DNA from: Bursaphelenchus xylophilus
Lineage: Eukaryota > Nematoda > Chromadorea > Rhabditida > Aphelenchoididae
DNA: 64,000 nucleotides
Assembly: GCA_904066235.2 (NCBI GenBank)
Contig: CAJFCV020000001.1
Span: 14,813,291-14,877,290, forward strand
Reading direction: 5' to 3'
Part shown: in pieces, positions 10,192-23,329 of the stretch
Numbering within the stretch: position 1 is the stretch's first letter
Layout of the letters: each line of letters starts with the position of its first letter
Position numbers and translations under genes: made by a program
Notes under the pieces: model-generated
Database searches by the model: none
What the model saw: the letters and a program-made list of their open reading frames with translations, nothing else
Told to the model about the DNA's origin: nothing

Positions 10192-13100
10192 TTACTGATC
10201 CGCTTTTTCTTTTTTCGACTTCCTCGACTCGCGTTTTCTCTGCGGCAAGATGTCCGCACAATCGTCATGAATCGAGTCGTTCCCGCTGTCCTCATCGCTG
10301 GACGAGGAGAACGAGGCCCTGCGGCGTTCGAGGGCCTCATCCAGTTTGTGGGTTTGACCCAGCTCGGCCACATCGATCTGTACGGGCGCGATCTTGTTGG
10401 GCGAATGCGACTTCTTGCCCATGGCCCAGGGACGGGGCTCGGCTTCGGCCACACAATTGAAAACGAGAGTGGAGAGGATGATAAAGGAGCCAAAGCATAT
10501 CCACATTTGGGACCACTGAAAGAGTAAGGAATAAAATGGGGATTAAAATTGGCAAAAATTGGCAAGGTGACATTTTACACGAAAGAAAAAAAGTTTCGTA
10601 TAAAATGTCGCCAAATCAAGCAAAATTGAAAAATCCGAAAAAACTCCCGTTAACAGTTAGTCACAAGATTTTTTTCGCTGTTTTTTTGACCGATTTTTTC
10701 GAAATTTTCCAAAAAATTTTTTTTTCGTATAAAATGTCACCTATCGAAAAATTTTGAAAATCGAAGGCGAAAAAAATCTAGCCTTCTAAGCAATATTTTT
10801 CTAGCTTTAAAGTATCTCTATGACACTTTTTGTGGTAAAAATCTCAAAATCTTACTTCTTGCGGTGTGTTATTTGGAGCCATAAATTCAACAATAAAGGG
10901 TAAGATCAAGATGCAAATGGAGCTGCTCAACGTTACAGTGGCCATCAAAACGTATACGAATGGTCCGGAGATCTGAAAAAGAAAAAACTAAAATTTTTAG
11001 GTCCCACAGCGAAAACTTGAAATTCCTAAAATGGTCATAAAATCGTTCAGAAATTATGTTAACGTTCTAATAAAAACTGTCTTTCACAAAAAGCATCAAA
11101 AATTTTGCTTATAAGGAAATTAAACAAAAATTTGGGTCTCACCACGAAAACCTGAATTCCCCCAAAATCCCTGTAAACCCTTACCAGTTGCAAGCTCTTA
11201 ATATTTCCCATCGCATTCAGTCCACTGAAGGTCACAGCGACCGTAAAGATGATCTGGGCGAGCAATTGTGTGTGTTCATCGACAAAAGCCAGGCAAATGA
11301 AGGCGCCGGACATGACAAAATGAGAGATCGAGGCGAAAATAATCACTCGGCCTCTGGGCCCAAAATACGGCATTTTATCGCTGATGGGGCCGGCGGCAAC
11401 CTGGAAAAAATTTTTTTGAAAAAACTGATTTTTTGAGGGAAAATTTTTAAAAATTTCAAAAAAAAATTTCCAAAAAATAAATCTCACCTTGAACATGATG
11501 GCCAACAAAAAAGGCAGCGCCGTGATGAATCCCGTCTTTTTCACATCGAATTTGATGACTGTATTCAAGAAGAAAGCGGAATATTGATTCAGAATCTGAT
11601 ATCCCAGATTCCCTCCAAACGTCGTAAACAAGCATCCGAGGACCGCTTTGTCCGTGAAAATCGCCAAAAACGGGACCTTTGGCCGGTTTTCCTCCGCGAT
11701 TTGGACGATTTTCCCCTTCTGGAGGACCATTCTTTCGGTGGGGCCCACACAACGATGCTTGCCGGGGGAATCGCGGTAGAAGAGGGCGAAAACGCTGACC
11801 AGAAGGAGTGTCGCGGCGCCCAAAAAGTAGTAAACGGCGGGCCAGCCAAGCGGCGAGGAGCACAGCTCACCGGCGATTGGCATTGTGAGAACGGGGCCGA
11901 TCTGAAGATGGCAGGAGAGAATGGCAATATAGGTCCCGGAACGCTTTGTTGTCGACCATTCCGTGGTTATGGAGCCGGTTGAAGGCCAGAGGGCTGCTAG
12001 TGAGAGACCCTGAAATTTTTTTTGAATAAAAATTTTTTCGATTTTGAAATATTTCTTTCCGCATAGTGCAAAAATTTTTGGTTTTATCGCACTGTGCAAA
12101 AATTTTGGTTTTTTTGCACGGTGCAGAAAAAAATTTGGGTTTTTTGCACAGTGCAAAAAATTTTGGTTTTATCGCACAGTGCAAAAAAATTTTGGGTTTT
12201 TCGCACAGTGCAAAAAAATTTTTGGTTTCATCGCACAGTGCAAAAAAATTCTTAGTTTTCTCGCACAGTGCAAGAAATTTTTGGTTTTATCGCACGGTAC
12301 GAAAAAATTTTTGGTTTTCTCGCACAGTGCAAAAAAAAAAATTTTTCTCGCACAGTGCAAAAAAAATGATAATAAAAAGCCCCTGAAAAAATTCAAAAAA
12401 TTTTTGAACGTCTGAAAAAATTTTAAACTGGCATTTCCAAAACTTTACAACACAAATTCCCCCACTCTTACCTGTAAAAATCGCATTGCCAACACATACG
12501 GGAATCCGTACTGAACAGCATATGGGATGGCCAAAGTCGAGAGTCCGGAGATGCATCCGTACAAAACAAAGCTCAGTCTGATTCCAATTCGGCCGGCCAT
12601 GAAGAAGAATGGGAAAGCGCCGCATATTGTGCCTACGGCAATAATTGAAAACAGCCAATTCCGTTGATTGTCCGAGAAAATGAAGTCATCGCGTTCTGAA
12701 AATAATTTTTTATCACTTTGTCATTGCTTTAGAGCGGTAGAAAGGCCGTTTTTTAGGTAAAAACGCACTTCTCCTGATCTTCAGGGTTTTCGTGGCAGGA
12801 CCCAAAATCGTCAAAAAATGTGAAATTTCTTGCCAAATAAACTTTTTAATCACAAAAGTCGCGTAAAAGACTCCATTAAGCGCCTATATACCGATTTTTG
12901 AGATTTCAAGTTTTCGTGGTGGGACCCAAAAACAAATTTTTATTCACATTTTTTTTTTATTTTTTGGTTGTTTGGAACTTCAAATTAGTCTCGATGATCT
13001 TCAGTCAATTGTGAAAGCCCTTTTGAACTTCAATAGTACCGTTTTCGATCAAAAGTATGAACTTTGCCGATCAGGGCGCAAATTTTTCATTTCTTAACCA

Positions 13101-13880
13101 TCCACCAAAAGGTCAGGATCCCATCCCGCGGCTGTAAAGTAGCAAGAAAATGACGGATTGATTGTGGAATTGTGGGGGTAGCCCAATTTCTTTGCGCTTT
13201 CTGTTTTTACGGTAGGGGAATTCCGTCAAGTTCTGAGTTTTGTTGTAATAAAGAAGGCAAACGTGTGTTTTGTAATTAAAAAATAATAATCATTTTGTGG
13301 GTGTAGGCAAAAACAGTTGAGAGAACTTGTCAAGAAATCGACGCAAAAGTTTGGTCAAACTTATGAGAAAAAAATTTTATTTTGGGTCTCACCACGAAAA
13401 CCTGAATTTTCGAAAAAACACTCAAAAGCGTTTGAGAACATTGGAGATTACTTGCAGAATAATTTTAAAGTTATTCTACGAAAAAAATTAAATTTGAGGT
13501 CCCACCACGAAAACCTGAAATTTCAAAGACCGCCGCAGTTTGCTGTAAAAAGGGACCAAAAAAATTCCCAAAAATCAATAATGAAAAAAATTTGACCTAC
13601 CATGTGCCCATGTTTCATTGGCGGGCTCTTCGTGCCCACTCTTGGTCATGCAGATTACTGTAAAATTCAACGACAGCGAATTCGCAACCACCATGGACAT
13701 GCAGATCATGGAGACGAAGAGCACCAGGAATCTCGTCTTTCCCGCACACAAACATCCGACCGTCTGATCCTCACATTCGAAGGGTTCGGCGAGTTTTTGT
13801 TTCGCGGCCAATTCACGGACTTCCTTCTCTGTGAGCACCACAATGCTATGTTGACGGCTAAGTTCACAGTTTGGAGGCAT
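10192..13880 (-). CDS. SLC17-family MFS anion/phosphate transporter
   Basis: Exons in transcript order: 13880-13601, 12695-12472, 12009-11488, 11400-11185, 10972-10856 and 10515-10192. All phases match, giving 560 aa. The N-terminal cytosolic segment leads into TM1 (TRFLVLFVSMICMSMVVANS), with the usual N-glycosylated loop after it (NFT, NET). Later signatures are RFLQGLSLAALWPSTGSI, the TM5-6 hairpin PAVYYFLGAATLLLVSVF followed by FYRDSP, and AGPISDKMPYFGPRGRVIIF of the second half. The C-terminal tail (about 100 aa) is hydrophilic, with an acidic Ser run and a Lys/Arg end. SLC17 members carry organic anions or phosphate, sialic acid or glutamate with Na+ or H+; the substrate cannot be told here. 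The start is the first ATG after an in-frame TAG. A paralogue lies at the right edge of the window. Confidence 0.88.
12055..12370. repeat. GCAC-N-GTGC motif array in SLC17 intron 2
   Basis: About ten CGCACAGTGCAAAAAA-type units with a spacing near 30 bp, plus GGTTTT spacers, start directly after an exon boundary. ORFs across it on both strands are repeat artefacts. Confidence 0.8.
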
Positions 13881-14070
13881 TTCTGGAGGATTTGCAGGCT
13901 TGATAACTTTTGATACTTTTTGATCTTTTTTCTAACTTTCGAAAAAGTCGACTTCTGAGTGCTTCTGAAGACCGGTACTACTGGTTCTGGCGGATTTTTT
14001 GACTGGTCGAACGTCCAGCGGTCCAATTTTGCAGCCAATAAATTTGGCGCAGTCAAATTGTAAAGAACTG

Positions 14071-15060
14071 AAAGAAAGGGGATTTTACAGCGTTAAGACA
14101 AGTAAAATTTAGCTATAAATACCCGAGAGACTCGATTTCAAAGTGAGTTCAATGATTTCGAATATAAAATTCGCCAAAATGAGGTAGGCGACAAGAAAAA
14201 AACTTTTTTCGTATAAAATGTCGCCAGACCGCAACAAAATAAAAAAAGAGCGCGTGGATTTCTCCAAACTGAAAAATACGTAGTTTTGGAGGTGGTAGTC
14301 AACAAAAAGAACCCTAAAATACGAGCACTTACAAAGTCCGAAAGCCCAAAAGTCGGAAAATTCAGCCGATCAATGTTTACGAAAAAGAAAAAAGTGAAAA
14401 ATAAGGAAAAACGCGAAGAATAATAAACGCCCTAAGGGTTTAAATATCTCCCGTCGACGGAAGTTTCGCAAGCAACAAGTTATTAATAGAATTTCGTTAA
14501 TCATTTTACATAAAAATAGATCATGAAATCCCGGAGCAAAGTTTATCCAGCAGTTAAAAATATAGTTCATGGCGATCAGTATGACAAAGAAAACCGTTGA
14601 ATAGATTCCAAGGAAAAGGCATGCATAATAGAAAATTATAATTTTATATTATACATGACGATGCGTTTGTATGAGAAAAATTAGCATATCAAAGGGAAAG
14701 AGGGCTGTTTTTACTACTGTCAAAGAAAACAAACCTTATGACAAACAATTTGAGAGAATAAGCAATCGTATTTCAGAGTGAAATTTGGCAAAAATTTTAA
14801 AATTAATTTTTTCGCCTAAAATTAATTTTCAATAGCAAATTACTCCAATTTACCCCATATCCGATGGGTAAATCAACCCCGCTGAAACAAGATGAACATT
14901 TGTGCATTTCCTCCGAATTCCATCGCTTTTTTGGGATTTAAATTTCTTCCTTTTACAAGCTCCGCCCGCTTTTTCCGAAAGTGCACGCCCAATCCAGCCC
15001 TGACTGACTTAATTCAACCGCGATGACGCATATTTTTAATTAGTTCCACTGTAGCGCAAA
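14071..15060. other. Non-coding stretch
   Basis: No exon with matching splice sites was found. It holds one short hairpin-type repeat near 14190-14225 (TTCGTATAAAATGTCGCC, family at 10566 and 18060). The rest is AT-rich unique sequence. Confidence 0.5.
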
Positions 15061-15069
15061 AAATACCAA

Positions 15070-15660
15070 CGCACAGTGCAATTCCGAAAAAATTGGCGCC
15101 GCACTGTGCAGACAAGAAATTTTTTGCCGCACAGTGCAATTTCAAAAATTTCTCCATGCACAGTGCAAACTTGAACAATTTGTCACTGCACAGTGCAATT
15201 CCAAAAAACTGGTCGCCGCACAGTGCAGACTAGAAATTTTTTGCCGCACGGTGCAATTTCAAAAATTTCTCCATGCACAGTGCAAACTTGAACAATTTGT
15301 CACTGCACAGTGCAATTCCAAAAAACTGGTCGCCGCACAGTGCAGACTAGAAATTTTTTGCCGCACAATGCAAATTTGAAAATTAGCGCACGGTGCAAAT
15401 TTGAAAAATTTGTCACCGCACAGTGCAATTCCAAAATTGTGTTTGCCGCACTGTGCAAGTTTTAAAAATCTGTCGCCGCACAGTGCAATTCTAAAAATTT
15501 ATCCCTGCACAGTGCAATTACAAAAATTTCTCCATGCACGGTGTAATTCTGAAAAGTTCCAAAAAGTTGCAGTTTTGTACCAGAGCACTCTTTTTGCCTT
15601 TTCCACCACCGCACCGTGCATTTTCATCCATTCCCCGACGCACCGTGCAGATTCTTTGTC
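15070..15660. repeat. GCAC-N-GTGC motif array with a 119-bp higher-order repeat
   Basis: About 20 motif copies. The block starting near 15124 is repeated nearly unchanged near 15243, a higher-order unit of about 119 bp holding four motifs. It is intergenic, unlike most of the other arrays. Confidence 0.85.
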
Positions 15661-16004
15661 GCTTGATTAGCTCCCAAAAATGTCGCGATGAAATGACGTC
15701 ATCGCGGAATCGGATAAATGAGTAAGCAATTTACTGGATTCCATGGGTAATCAGGGAGTAACAGACAGCCGATCAGAGGTGAGTAATCAAGTTGCTTTAG
15801 TTTACTTAAAATTTTTGGGGATACTGTAGCGAAAAAAAGGTTTTTTTGGGGAAAAATTAAAAGCAAAAATACTGTAAAGGGTCTAGAGGAAATTTAAGTA
15901 CAAAGAGATCTAAATCGACCAAAAAATTATATTATCCATGAGGATCAAATAAAAAAATTCGAAAGAAAAATCTGAATTCTTTCCGCCACAGTCATCCAAA
16001 CCCC

Positions 16005-16301
16005 TCACGAAATCCTTTGTTGTCCAGAAAAAGCGTCGAATTCGTAAGACGGATCGTAAAATCGCGTTCTTATAATAGCCTTATCAAGTACAACATCCCG
16101 GATCTGCACTGTGCGCTGTCCCGTTTTGGGTATAAATACCTGTCCGTGGAACAAAGAGGGGTCTCCCAAAACCCCCTGAGGGGCGGAGTCTGAAGTTTGA
16201 AGACTATTTGATGAGAGAGTGCGGAGAAAAAAGAGAGTGGAAAAGAAAAGGAGAAGAAATAAGGGGAACGTGAGAAAAGGTGGGTCAAGATGGTTTCCCA
16301 A
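16005..16301 (-). CDS. Possible small secreted protein ORF (weak)
   Basis: A 98-codon open frame starts with a hydrophobic segment (about residues 10-28, LTFPLFLLLFFSTLFFL) that could be a signal peptide. A polar region with no low-complexity bias follows. No homology is recognised. No splice acceptor or poly(A) signal supports it, and a GCACTGTGC motif lies inside, so it may be chance. Confidence 0.2.
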   Translation of the reverse strand: MGNHLDPPFLTFPLFLLLFFSTLFFLRTLSSNSLQTSDSAPQGVLGDPSLFHGQVFIPKTGQRTVQIRDVVLDKAIIRTRFYDPSYEFDAFSGQQRIS

Positions 16302-16399
16302 TAATTTATATTGAATATAATTTCATTTGCATATGCGACGGGAGATATTGAATATGGAAGATCAAAGTTTATCGGGAGAAAAGAAAAAAAACCAAAGAT

Positions 16400-18050
16400 T
16401 TTTCAAAGTTTTTTGAGAATATGTAATTGCATGTTACAGTAGGAAAAATGATGGAAAAAGGTAGAAAATGTAAAGCATAGTAATCTTGAAGGATTTTGGA
16501 TTGATCCTCGACTATATAAAATATGTTGTTTATAATATATTATCCTTAAATCATCAAGAATTTCGAGTTTTTTTTTGATGATCTTTTCTTTGAAATTTTG
16601 CTGTTACAGTAGGAAAAGCAGCAAATTTTTTTTCCAACTTCCAATATTCGAATCATCAAGATCGATAACATTTCCTTAGGGCAAAAACTTGGACTTCCAC
16701 TTTCAAAAAGTGAATATTTTTTTTGTTACAAAAATCCTACTGTAACTTTGAGTTGTAATACTTCAAAAGCACAAAACAACAAATTTCACACGTCTACCGA
16801 GAAATGTAAGTGATATATTGCCCTTTTTTCACTCCAATTTACCCAATATCACGGATCAAAAAGGACGTTTCATACAAAATTTTGTGGATGACGTCATTAC
16901 CATGCGGTTTCATTACTCGCTCTCTTGGAGTGCGTCGACGAATTCATTGACGATTCGATGAAATTCGTGGGCGATAGTCACGTTTTTTGGCAAAAAAAAG
17001 TTGAAAAGTTGTGGTTTGTAATGCAGTTACTGTAAAAATGAAAACTACAGACGAAACAGAAATTTTGGATGTAATCTTATAAAAAATTGTCAGTCATCGT
17101 TTTTGATTGTCACAATTACAACTAAATTAGTTATGATTACCGAAATTTCAATTGAAATCGTGATTTATGGCACGAGGGAAACACTTGACCCTTTGAGTCA
17201 AGTCTTTTCCCATGCGATCTAAAGGCTAATTAATGATGAAAAACTTGAAAATCTTGTTCATAAATTATAGATTAACTCTTAAAAACGTTTTTTGCGTCAT
17301 GTCGCGTTATTTAATTATGAATTTTTTCAACAAAAACCTTCTTTTTTTAAAATTGAAACAATAAAAATTTTAGCCAAAAACACAGTAAAAACAAACTCGA
17401 TCACCTTCTACAACCACTACGCTCCTCAGTAAACATATTCGTTATGTTTTGCAAAAGTAAAAACAAAAGTTGCGGGCTCTCGAAGAGCGCGCCCGCTAAT
17501 CCCTCGCAAAGCAACTTTACAAAAATACGACGTCATAACCATGCGTAAAACAGGCGATCGGAAGCGTCGAGAACCCGCGGGTATCTTCGAGATGAGTCAG
17601 AAGGGATTTGCGGGGGGAAATGATCATTTCTTTCATTAGGAAAGCTCACAATTTTACGAGGGAAGGCAGCCAAGTGCGACGCTCAGATTTCGATAAATAG
17701 AGCCTCAGTTATTCAGGAATTGATATGTGGCATATGCCCGGTATGTAGGCAAAATTTACGGAAAATCTGGGCATCACACTTAGGGTACCCCCAGTACAAA
17801 AACCGCAATTTATCAGTTTTAAAACGCTGTCACTTCACAAAATTGTTAAGAAAACCCCCGTTGTAATGTAAATTTGTCGACGAAAACGCAACAGGTTATA
17901 ATTTTAACAAACTGCTTTTTTTTATTTTTGCATTACAGTAACCCGAAAAATTAGGAATTTATAGATTAAATTAATTCTGGAATAGCCAAGAACAGGCTAA
18001 AATGTGTTCAAAATCAACTCAAAGAAGTTATAATGCTATACTGTAAATTC
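16400..18050. other. Non-coding stretch with foldback fragments
   Basis: AT-rich. A small inverted element at about 17180-17215 (GAGGGAAACACTTGACC and its inverse, also seen near 47970 and 48105). A ~140-bp fragment at 17650-17800 is related to the AAGTGCGACGCTCAG element family of 43228 and 49612. No gene seen. Confidence 0.5.
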
Positions 18051-18059
18051 TAGACTATG

Positions 18060-18228
18060 GGTGACATTTTATACGAAAGAAAAAAATTATCGTATAAAAT
18101 GTCACCTTACTTCAAAACAAGGTAAATGTGTTCGAAATCAACAAAAACAAGTTATAATGCTATACTGCAAATTCTAGACTTTGGTGACATTTTATACGAA
18201 AGAAAAAATTTTCGTATAAAATGTCGCC
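18060..18228. repeat. Two hairpin repeats in a ~120-bp tandem duplication
   Basis: GGTGACATTTTATACGAAAG followed by its inverse (CGTATAAAATGTCACC) forms perfect ~20-bp stems at 18060-18106 and again at 18183-18228. The flanks (GTTATAATGCTATACTG) are duplicated too. Single copies of the family lie near 10566-10612 and 14190-14225. Confidence 0.8.
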
Positions 18229-18239
18229 TCGCTTCGAAA

Positions 18240-19820
18240 AATGAACGCCCTTTCTCTACAGTGTATTAAAGTTATCTCAGTGACGTTGGAATTGCTCTAA
18301 AGAAAATGATTTGTTATTATTTACCTTCAGAATTTGACTTTTTCAACCGAAAGAATAATAAATCAGGGGTTCCCCAAACTTCTCGAGCCGGTTCGATTCT
18401 TCTAGTCGAGAAAAAAGTTTGTATACCAAGAGATCAAACGAAGTTTTTGAATTATTAGACAGAGTCTGTAAAGTAAATAAACTTTGATCTTTCTCATTTA
18501 AAAAATTTCTACTGCGTTCTAAAAATAATTGTTTTTTGAACTCCTAGACTGGTGGATAATCGATGGCGATTATTCTATTTTGTCTGACTCAAGTGCTAAT
18601 ATAATCCCTCGATCCGAAAGGACGGAACACACAACTTTTAAAGATCATGTTAAAAATCTAAAAAAAAATTTGGCTAGTCAAAGAAAAAACGGTGAAAAAT
18701 TGAGCAACTGCGCAATTTCTGGCAAGATTTAGACTTCTCAAGATTTCGTGGTGGGACCAAAAATTGATATATTGGGGTTTCTTCAAATTTTGTGTGGAAC
18801 TTTTTGTCTAAATCTTTGTGATTTTTAATATGAAAAAAATTAAAATTTAATTTTCTGTATGAATTTTTTACCCTAGGTAATGAAGCTTCTGTGAAATTTT
18901 AATCCACAAAATTGCGAAAAATTTCAAAATTTTTTATTTTTTTAATTGAAAAATCTCGATTATTTCTTCAAAATGCATGTTGAAAAAATGGGATATCTCT
19001 TAAAAAATTGGGCTTTTAATTTGTGTCAGATCTCATCAAAATCCGAGAAAAAAAATTTTTTTTGTAATTTTAAAAACTTAAAAAAATTTCTCAATTTTTG
19101 AAATAAAAAAATCTTATAAAAATTCGATATATATTATATATAGTACGAACGCTCTACTAGGGCTGAAAAATCACCCCACCACACACAAAATCCGCCGTTA
19201 TCCACTCACGAAAAAGATGGGATCTGTGTTTTTTCGCCACTGCGCAATGAATGGAAAAGGGGGTTCGTCAAGGAAAAGCGACGGATTTCTTTGCCGTTTT
19301 TCGTCGACAGCCCGAAAAAATCACACCTGAATTTGGGAAAAAAGTGTAAAAAACATTTTTTAGTTTGCGCTGAAGATTACTGTAATTTTCGGAAAAAATT
19401 TTCGAATATAACGAAATTAACTTAAAAACAAAATTTTTTATAAAAAATATCAGTTTGTGTAGTCTTTAGCCTCTATTTGATCCAAAAAATTGCGCAATTT
19501 TATAATATTTCGGGGGTTTCCTCTGAAAAATTTTTTTATTTGCTCTTTTGACCCTCAAAAGTTTAAAATCGACGTCAAGAATGAGTTTCGGATGTGACTA
19601 AATTGCTTCAAACGGATGGAAATGATGATTTTTTTATTTGAATTTTTAATTTATGATTAATAAATTAAATTTTTATATCATCGAAAAAATTCTTTTTAAT
19701 TTGAAAATAGAGTTAGTCAAAATATTTAGAAAAAAAAATATTTTTTTTTTCGAAAAGAGAAATTGAGATTTTGACCAATTTTTTACAAAAAAAAAATAAA
19801 AAAAATAAATTTTTAAATTA
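18240..19820. other. Non-coding AT-rich stretch
   Basis: No credible coding exon. One copy of the dispersed TTTCGTGGTGGGACC repeat near 18743; otherwise poly(A/T) tracts. Confidence 0.5.
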
Positions 19821-19829
19821 AATTTTATT

Positions 19830-20030
19830 TTATTTCTTTTTGCCTAAAAACTTCCCCCGTATGGGCTCAAAACCACTTGTCTCTTTCGTAAACCCGATAA
19901 AAATAAATAAAAATAACCCTCCTGTCAACTGTATTATTACAGCGTGATCAAACGGACTTTCGCCGGGGTTTTGCGTGGAATCGGCAAGTCGCGTGCCAAA
20001 CTGATCGCAAAAGGTCGATTTCATCACTTT
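19830..20030 (-). CDS. Possible terminal exon with one membrane span (weak)
   Basis: The open frame ends in FLGKKK and TAA, with AATAAA overlapping the stop. The part from about 20030 down reads as a balanced protein with a membrane-span-like segment (AVIIQLTGGLFLFIFIGF) flanked by charged residues. Upstream the frame becomes AT-rich Phe/Leu runs and is unlikely to be coding. A possible acceptor (GCGCAAAG) precedes it, but no upstream exon was found. Confidence 0.3.
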   Translation of the reverse strand, partial: KVMKSTFCDQFGTRLADSTQNPGESPFDHAVIIQLTGGLFLFIFIGFTKETSGFEPIRGKFLGKKK

Positions 20031-20149
20031 GCGCGCAGAATCCCCCACAACAAAGAATGAAACAGGTCGGTGGGAAGAAGTGGAGTCGATGAGAAAGTTT
20101 GGAAAAAATAATAATAACAAAAAATTGTGAAAAAATAAAAAAAAAACAA

Positions 20150-20400
20150 ATTTAGTTTGGAATTGAAAATGCAATAATTTTTGTTTTTTTTTAATAAATT
20201 TTTATTTTTTTAATTAAAAATAGTAAAAATAAAAAAAACAAAATTTTTTGGAATTGAAATTGTAATAATTTTTGTTTTTTTAATAAATTTTTATTTTTTT
20301 AATTAAAAATAGTAAAAATAAAAAAAACAAAATTTTTTGGAATTGAAATTGTAATAATTTTTGTTTTTTTTAATAAATTTTTATTTTTTTTGCACGGTAA
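20150..20400. repeat. AT-rich tandem repeat, about three units of ~90 bp
   Basis: GGAATTGAAATTGTAATAAT and the following TTAATAAATTTTTATTTTTT recur at a spacing of about 90 bp. Almost no G or C. Confidence 0.8.
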
Positions 20401-20809
20401 AAAAATGAATTTTATCCTCAGACTTCTGACACAACCCGAATTTAAAAAAAAATTTTTTAATTTTTTGAAAAATAAATTTTTTTTTTTTAATTTCTTTTTT
20501 CCATTTTTTTGGTTCTTTTTTGCAAAATCACTTTTTTAGTTTTTCTTCAAGAATCCCATAACTTATTGTACACAATCTTTAAAGATCGCGTAAACACGTT
20601 GTTTCGATCACCTCCAAGCAATTTGTTTGCGGTTTCGGACAAAGGAAAGCGTAGTGCAAACAACTTTCCAAATTTAGCCTTGCTCAATGCGAACAAAGAG
20701 TGTCATAATCAGTCGTAAAATCGGGAGGGATGCCCCCAAATGACGTGGATGTCTTCGCACGGTGCAAAAAAGTTTGGGGTTGAAAAGTACAGTAAATTTT
20801 GAAAAATTA

Positions 20810-21235
20810 GGCTGTACGTTGTATGCATGGGGAAGGAGAAGGCTGGCTTACAATTAAACTGTTAGATAAAAAGGCTTACTGTTAGATAAAAAAAAATAAT
20901 ACGACTATTCAGGTCCTAGGATAGTTTATTACATATTTTGCGGTATTTTACATGTGTAATAATACATATAGGGAAAAAAGTTACGGGTCTTCGTTTTTGG
21001 AGCAGGTTTTAGTCTTTTCTATGTTGCAGTAACTCAGGGTCAAGAAAAGTGAGGTTAGGAACAGTTAAAATTATAAAAAATTATGTTATGGTAAGTTTTC
21101 GCCAAGTCTCCGCCGAGCCTTCGCCGAGCGTCCGCCAAGCATCCAACGGCTTTTCCAGACCTTGTAGGCACATTCTGCACCTTTTTTTAGGGGTCTCCGC
21201 CTGTTCTACTCCTCGCGAGTCCTCCTGTTAGTCAT
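20810..21235 (+). repeat. Diverged direct repeat, copy 1
   Basis: Matches 23695-24145 in the same order with many substitutions. Shared landmarks are ATGCATGG, GGTCCTAGGATAG against GGACCTAGGATAG, CAGTAACTCAGGGT, and the tandem TCGCCAAGTCTCCGCC block. The pair flanks the foldback element at 21863-23329. Confidence 0.75.
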
Positions 21236-21862
21236 TTTTTTGAACCGAAAAGTCGGGACGCAATCTTTTTTCAAATGCATTTTTTGGTCCTACCACGAAA
21301 ACCTGGAAAGACGGAATTTTGTCAAAAGTGCGCTATTTTTGGATCAAATTTTGAGCTAGTACTTTCAAAGCAAAAAATATGATTTTTTAGAGCTGTGTTT
21401 TCTATATTCCCAAGTAATTCTTTCTAAATTTTGACTTGATTCTTTTGAAAATTTGTGATTTTCTGCTAAAAATTAGCTTTAAGCCTTTCGAAGGCATCCA
21501 ACAAAATCTTCAACATTTTGCTGTTATAACCTTTGACTTCTGGTCGCTGTAAAAAACCTAATATCATCAAAACATGACTTTCTAAAAATAAAATCTTCTT
21601 GCCAACGATTACTGTCTTCAATTGTAAGACAGTATTTTCACGCAACTTCCAGATTCCTGGGGGAATTCCATTGATTCCTATGATCAATTAATCAAAAAGA
21701 CAAAAAAGTCCGTGATATTGCTAACGAAATTGGTCGAGTTTCAGCGATTCGTCTGCGATTTTCGTCGACGAATTTGAAGCATTGGAGTTTGGGCTCGTTG
21801 TAAAGTACTACTCGTGATCGGAATTCCCCCAAAAAATTGTAGCAAAATTATTGCGAAAATTC

Positions 21863-23329
21863 GGAGACATACCGCAAGTTCGAATCCGCAAGTTCGAATG
21901 CCTAAAGTTCGAATGACTAAAGTTCGAACGACCTCCAGTTCGAACTACCTAATCTTCGAATGACCGTAACTTTGAATGACCTAAAGTTCGAATGACTAAA
22001 GTTCGAAAATGAAAAAAAAGTTAATTAATATTTAAATTATAATTTGCATATAATTATTTTGCAAAATACACTTCCTCTTCAATCATTCATTCATCCTTTA
22101 CGATGGAGGTTGGTTGTCCGAACACTCTGACCGGCAACGAACGCGCTGTTCTTCATGTCGACCTGGTCAATATTCGTCATGGAGCCAATCCAACTGTGTC
22201 TTTCTCGGTTTGGGTTTGTCGAACTGGATTAGGTTTGTCGAACTGGGCCCAGTTTAGTATCGACCTTCAAATCCTTCCTTTAGTGCAACATTTGAATAAA
22301 ACCCGAATTTTGCTCATTTATGGGAAATTTTCATTCTGAGGGAGGTCGGTTGACCGCTCTTTCAGAGATCTAAAAAATCTAAATTTTGGGTGAAAAAGAG
22401 TTGCGAAGTTATGAAACAATTCGTAAATGGCACAATAACCGTAATAAATGTGAAAAATACGAGATGCTTGATATTTAACACAATCGCTTTCATTCAGATT
22501 ATCTGTCTTTACAGTTCAAACGTATATAAAACTTCATTCATCATAGTTCATCTTAAAAATGCGTTGATTTTGCAAATAAAAAGTGTCTAATATGCCTGTA
22601 TCCTGTCAATCACGAAAATGTAATCTAAGCCCGAGCAAAAAGCCCACTAAGAAATTGTGGTACCCTCTTTTTCGTCGAATATTATAGTTCATTTATTGAA
22701 AATGTCAGAGAACCCCCAGGAGATGTTGTTCATGACCTCAGGTATACTTAACATTTGTTTTTTATTTGTATTTACAATTTTTTCTGAAGATCGAAAAATC
22801 TTCAGAGCTCTGAGAGAGCAGTCAACCGACCTCACCCAGACTGAAAATTTCCCATAAATGAGCAAAATTCGGGCTTTATTCAAATGTTGCACTAAATGAA
22901 GGATTTGAAGGTCGATACTAAACTGGGCCCTGGAGGTCGTTCGAACTTTAGTCATTCGAACTTTAGGCTTTCGAACTTGCTGATTCGAACTTGCGGTGGG
23001 TAACCGTTTTTTGGATACCAAAAAAAACGGCTTTGCGAGCAGAGCAGCAGTTTTTTTTCACAGGGCAAAAAAATCGCGTGTGAGGCAGATTTAAACTTGG
23101 GGTTTTTCGAACTTGCGGTAGGCGTTCGGAGACCCACCGCATTCGATTCTTTTTTTTCATTCTGCATTTTTTATATTTTCATATTTCGAACTTCCGGTTT
23201 TCGATCTTTTGGTTTTTCTAATTTGAGGTTTTTCGAACTTCTAGTATTCGAACTTGCGGCATTCGAACTTGCGGCATTCGAACTTTTGGTTGTCGAACTT
23301 GGGGTTTTTCGAACTTCCGGTAGGCGGTC
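21863..23329. mobile_element. 1.47-kb foldback transposon, copy 1, with target duplication
   Basis: Ends are GGAGACATACCGCAAGTTCG and the inverse of GACCGCCTACCGGAAGTTCG. The flanks carry an 8-bp direct repeat, GAAAATTC (21855-21862 and 23330-23337), possibly 9 bp with a preceding C. Inside, a long inverted pair (about 22248-22365 against 22800-22930) and many TTCGAACTTGCGG-type units occur. It has no transposase, so it is non-autonomous. The 8-9 bp duplication fits hAT- or Mutator-like elements. Copy 2 at 27118-28585 is essentially identical. Confidence 0.9.
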
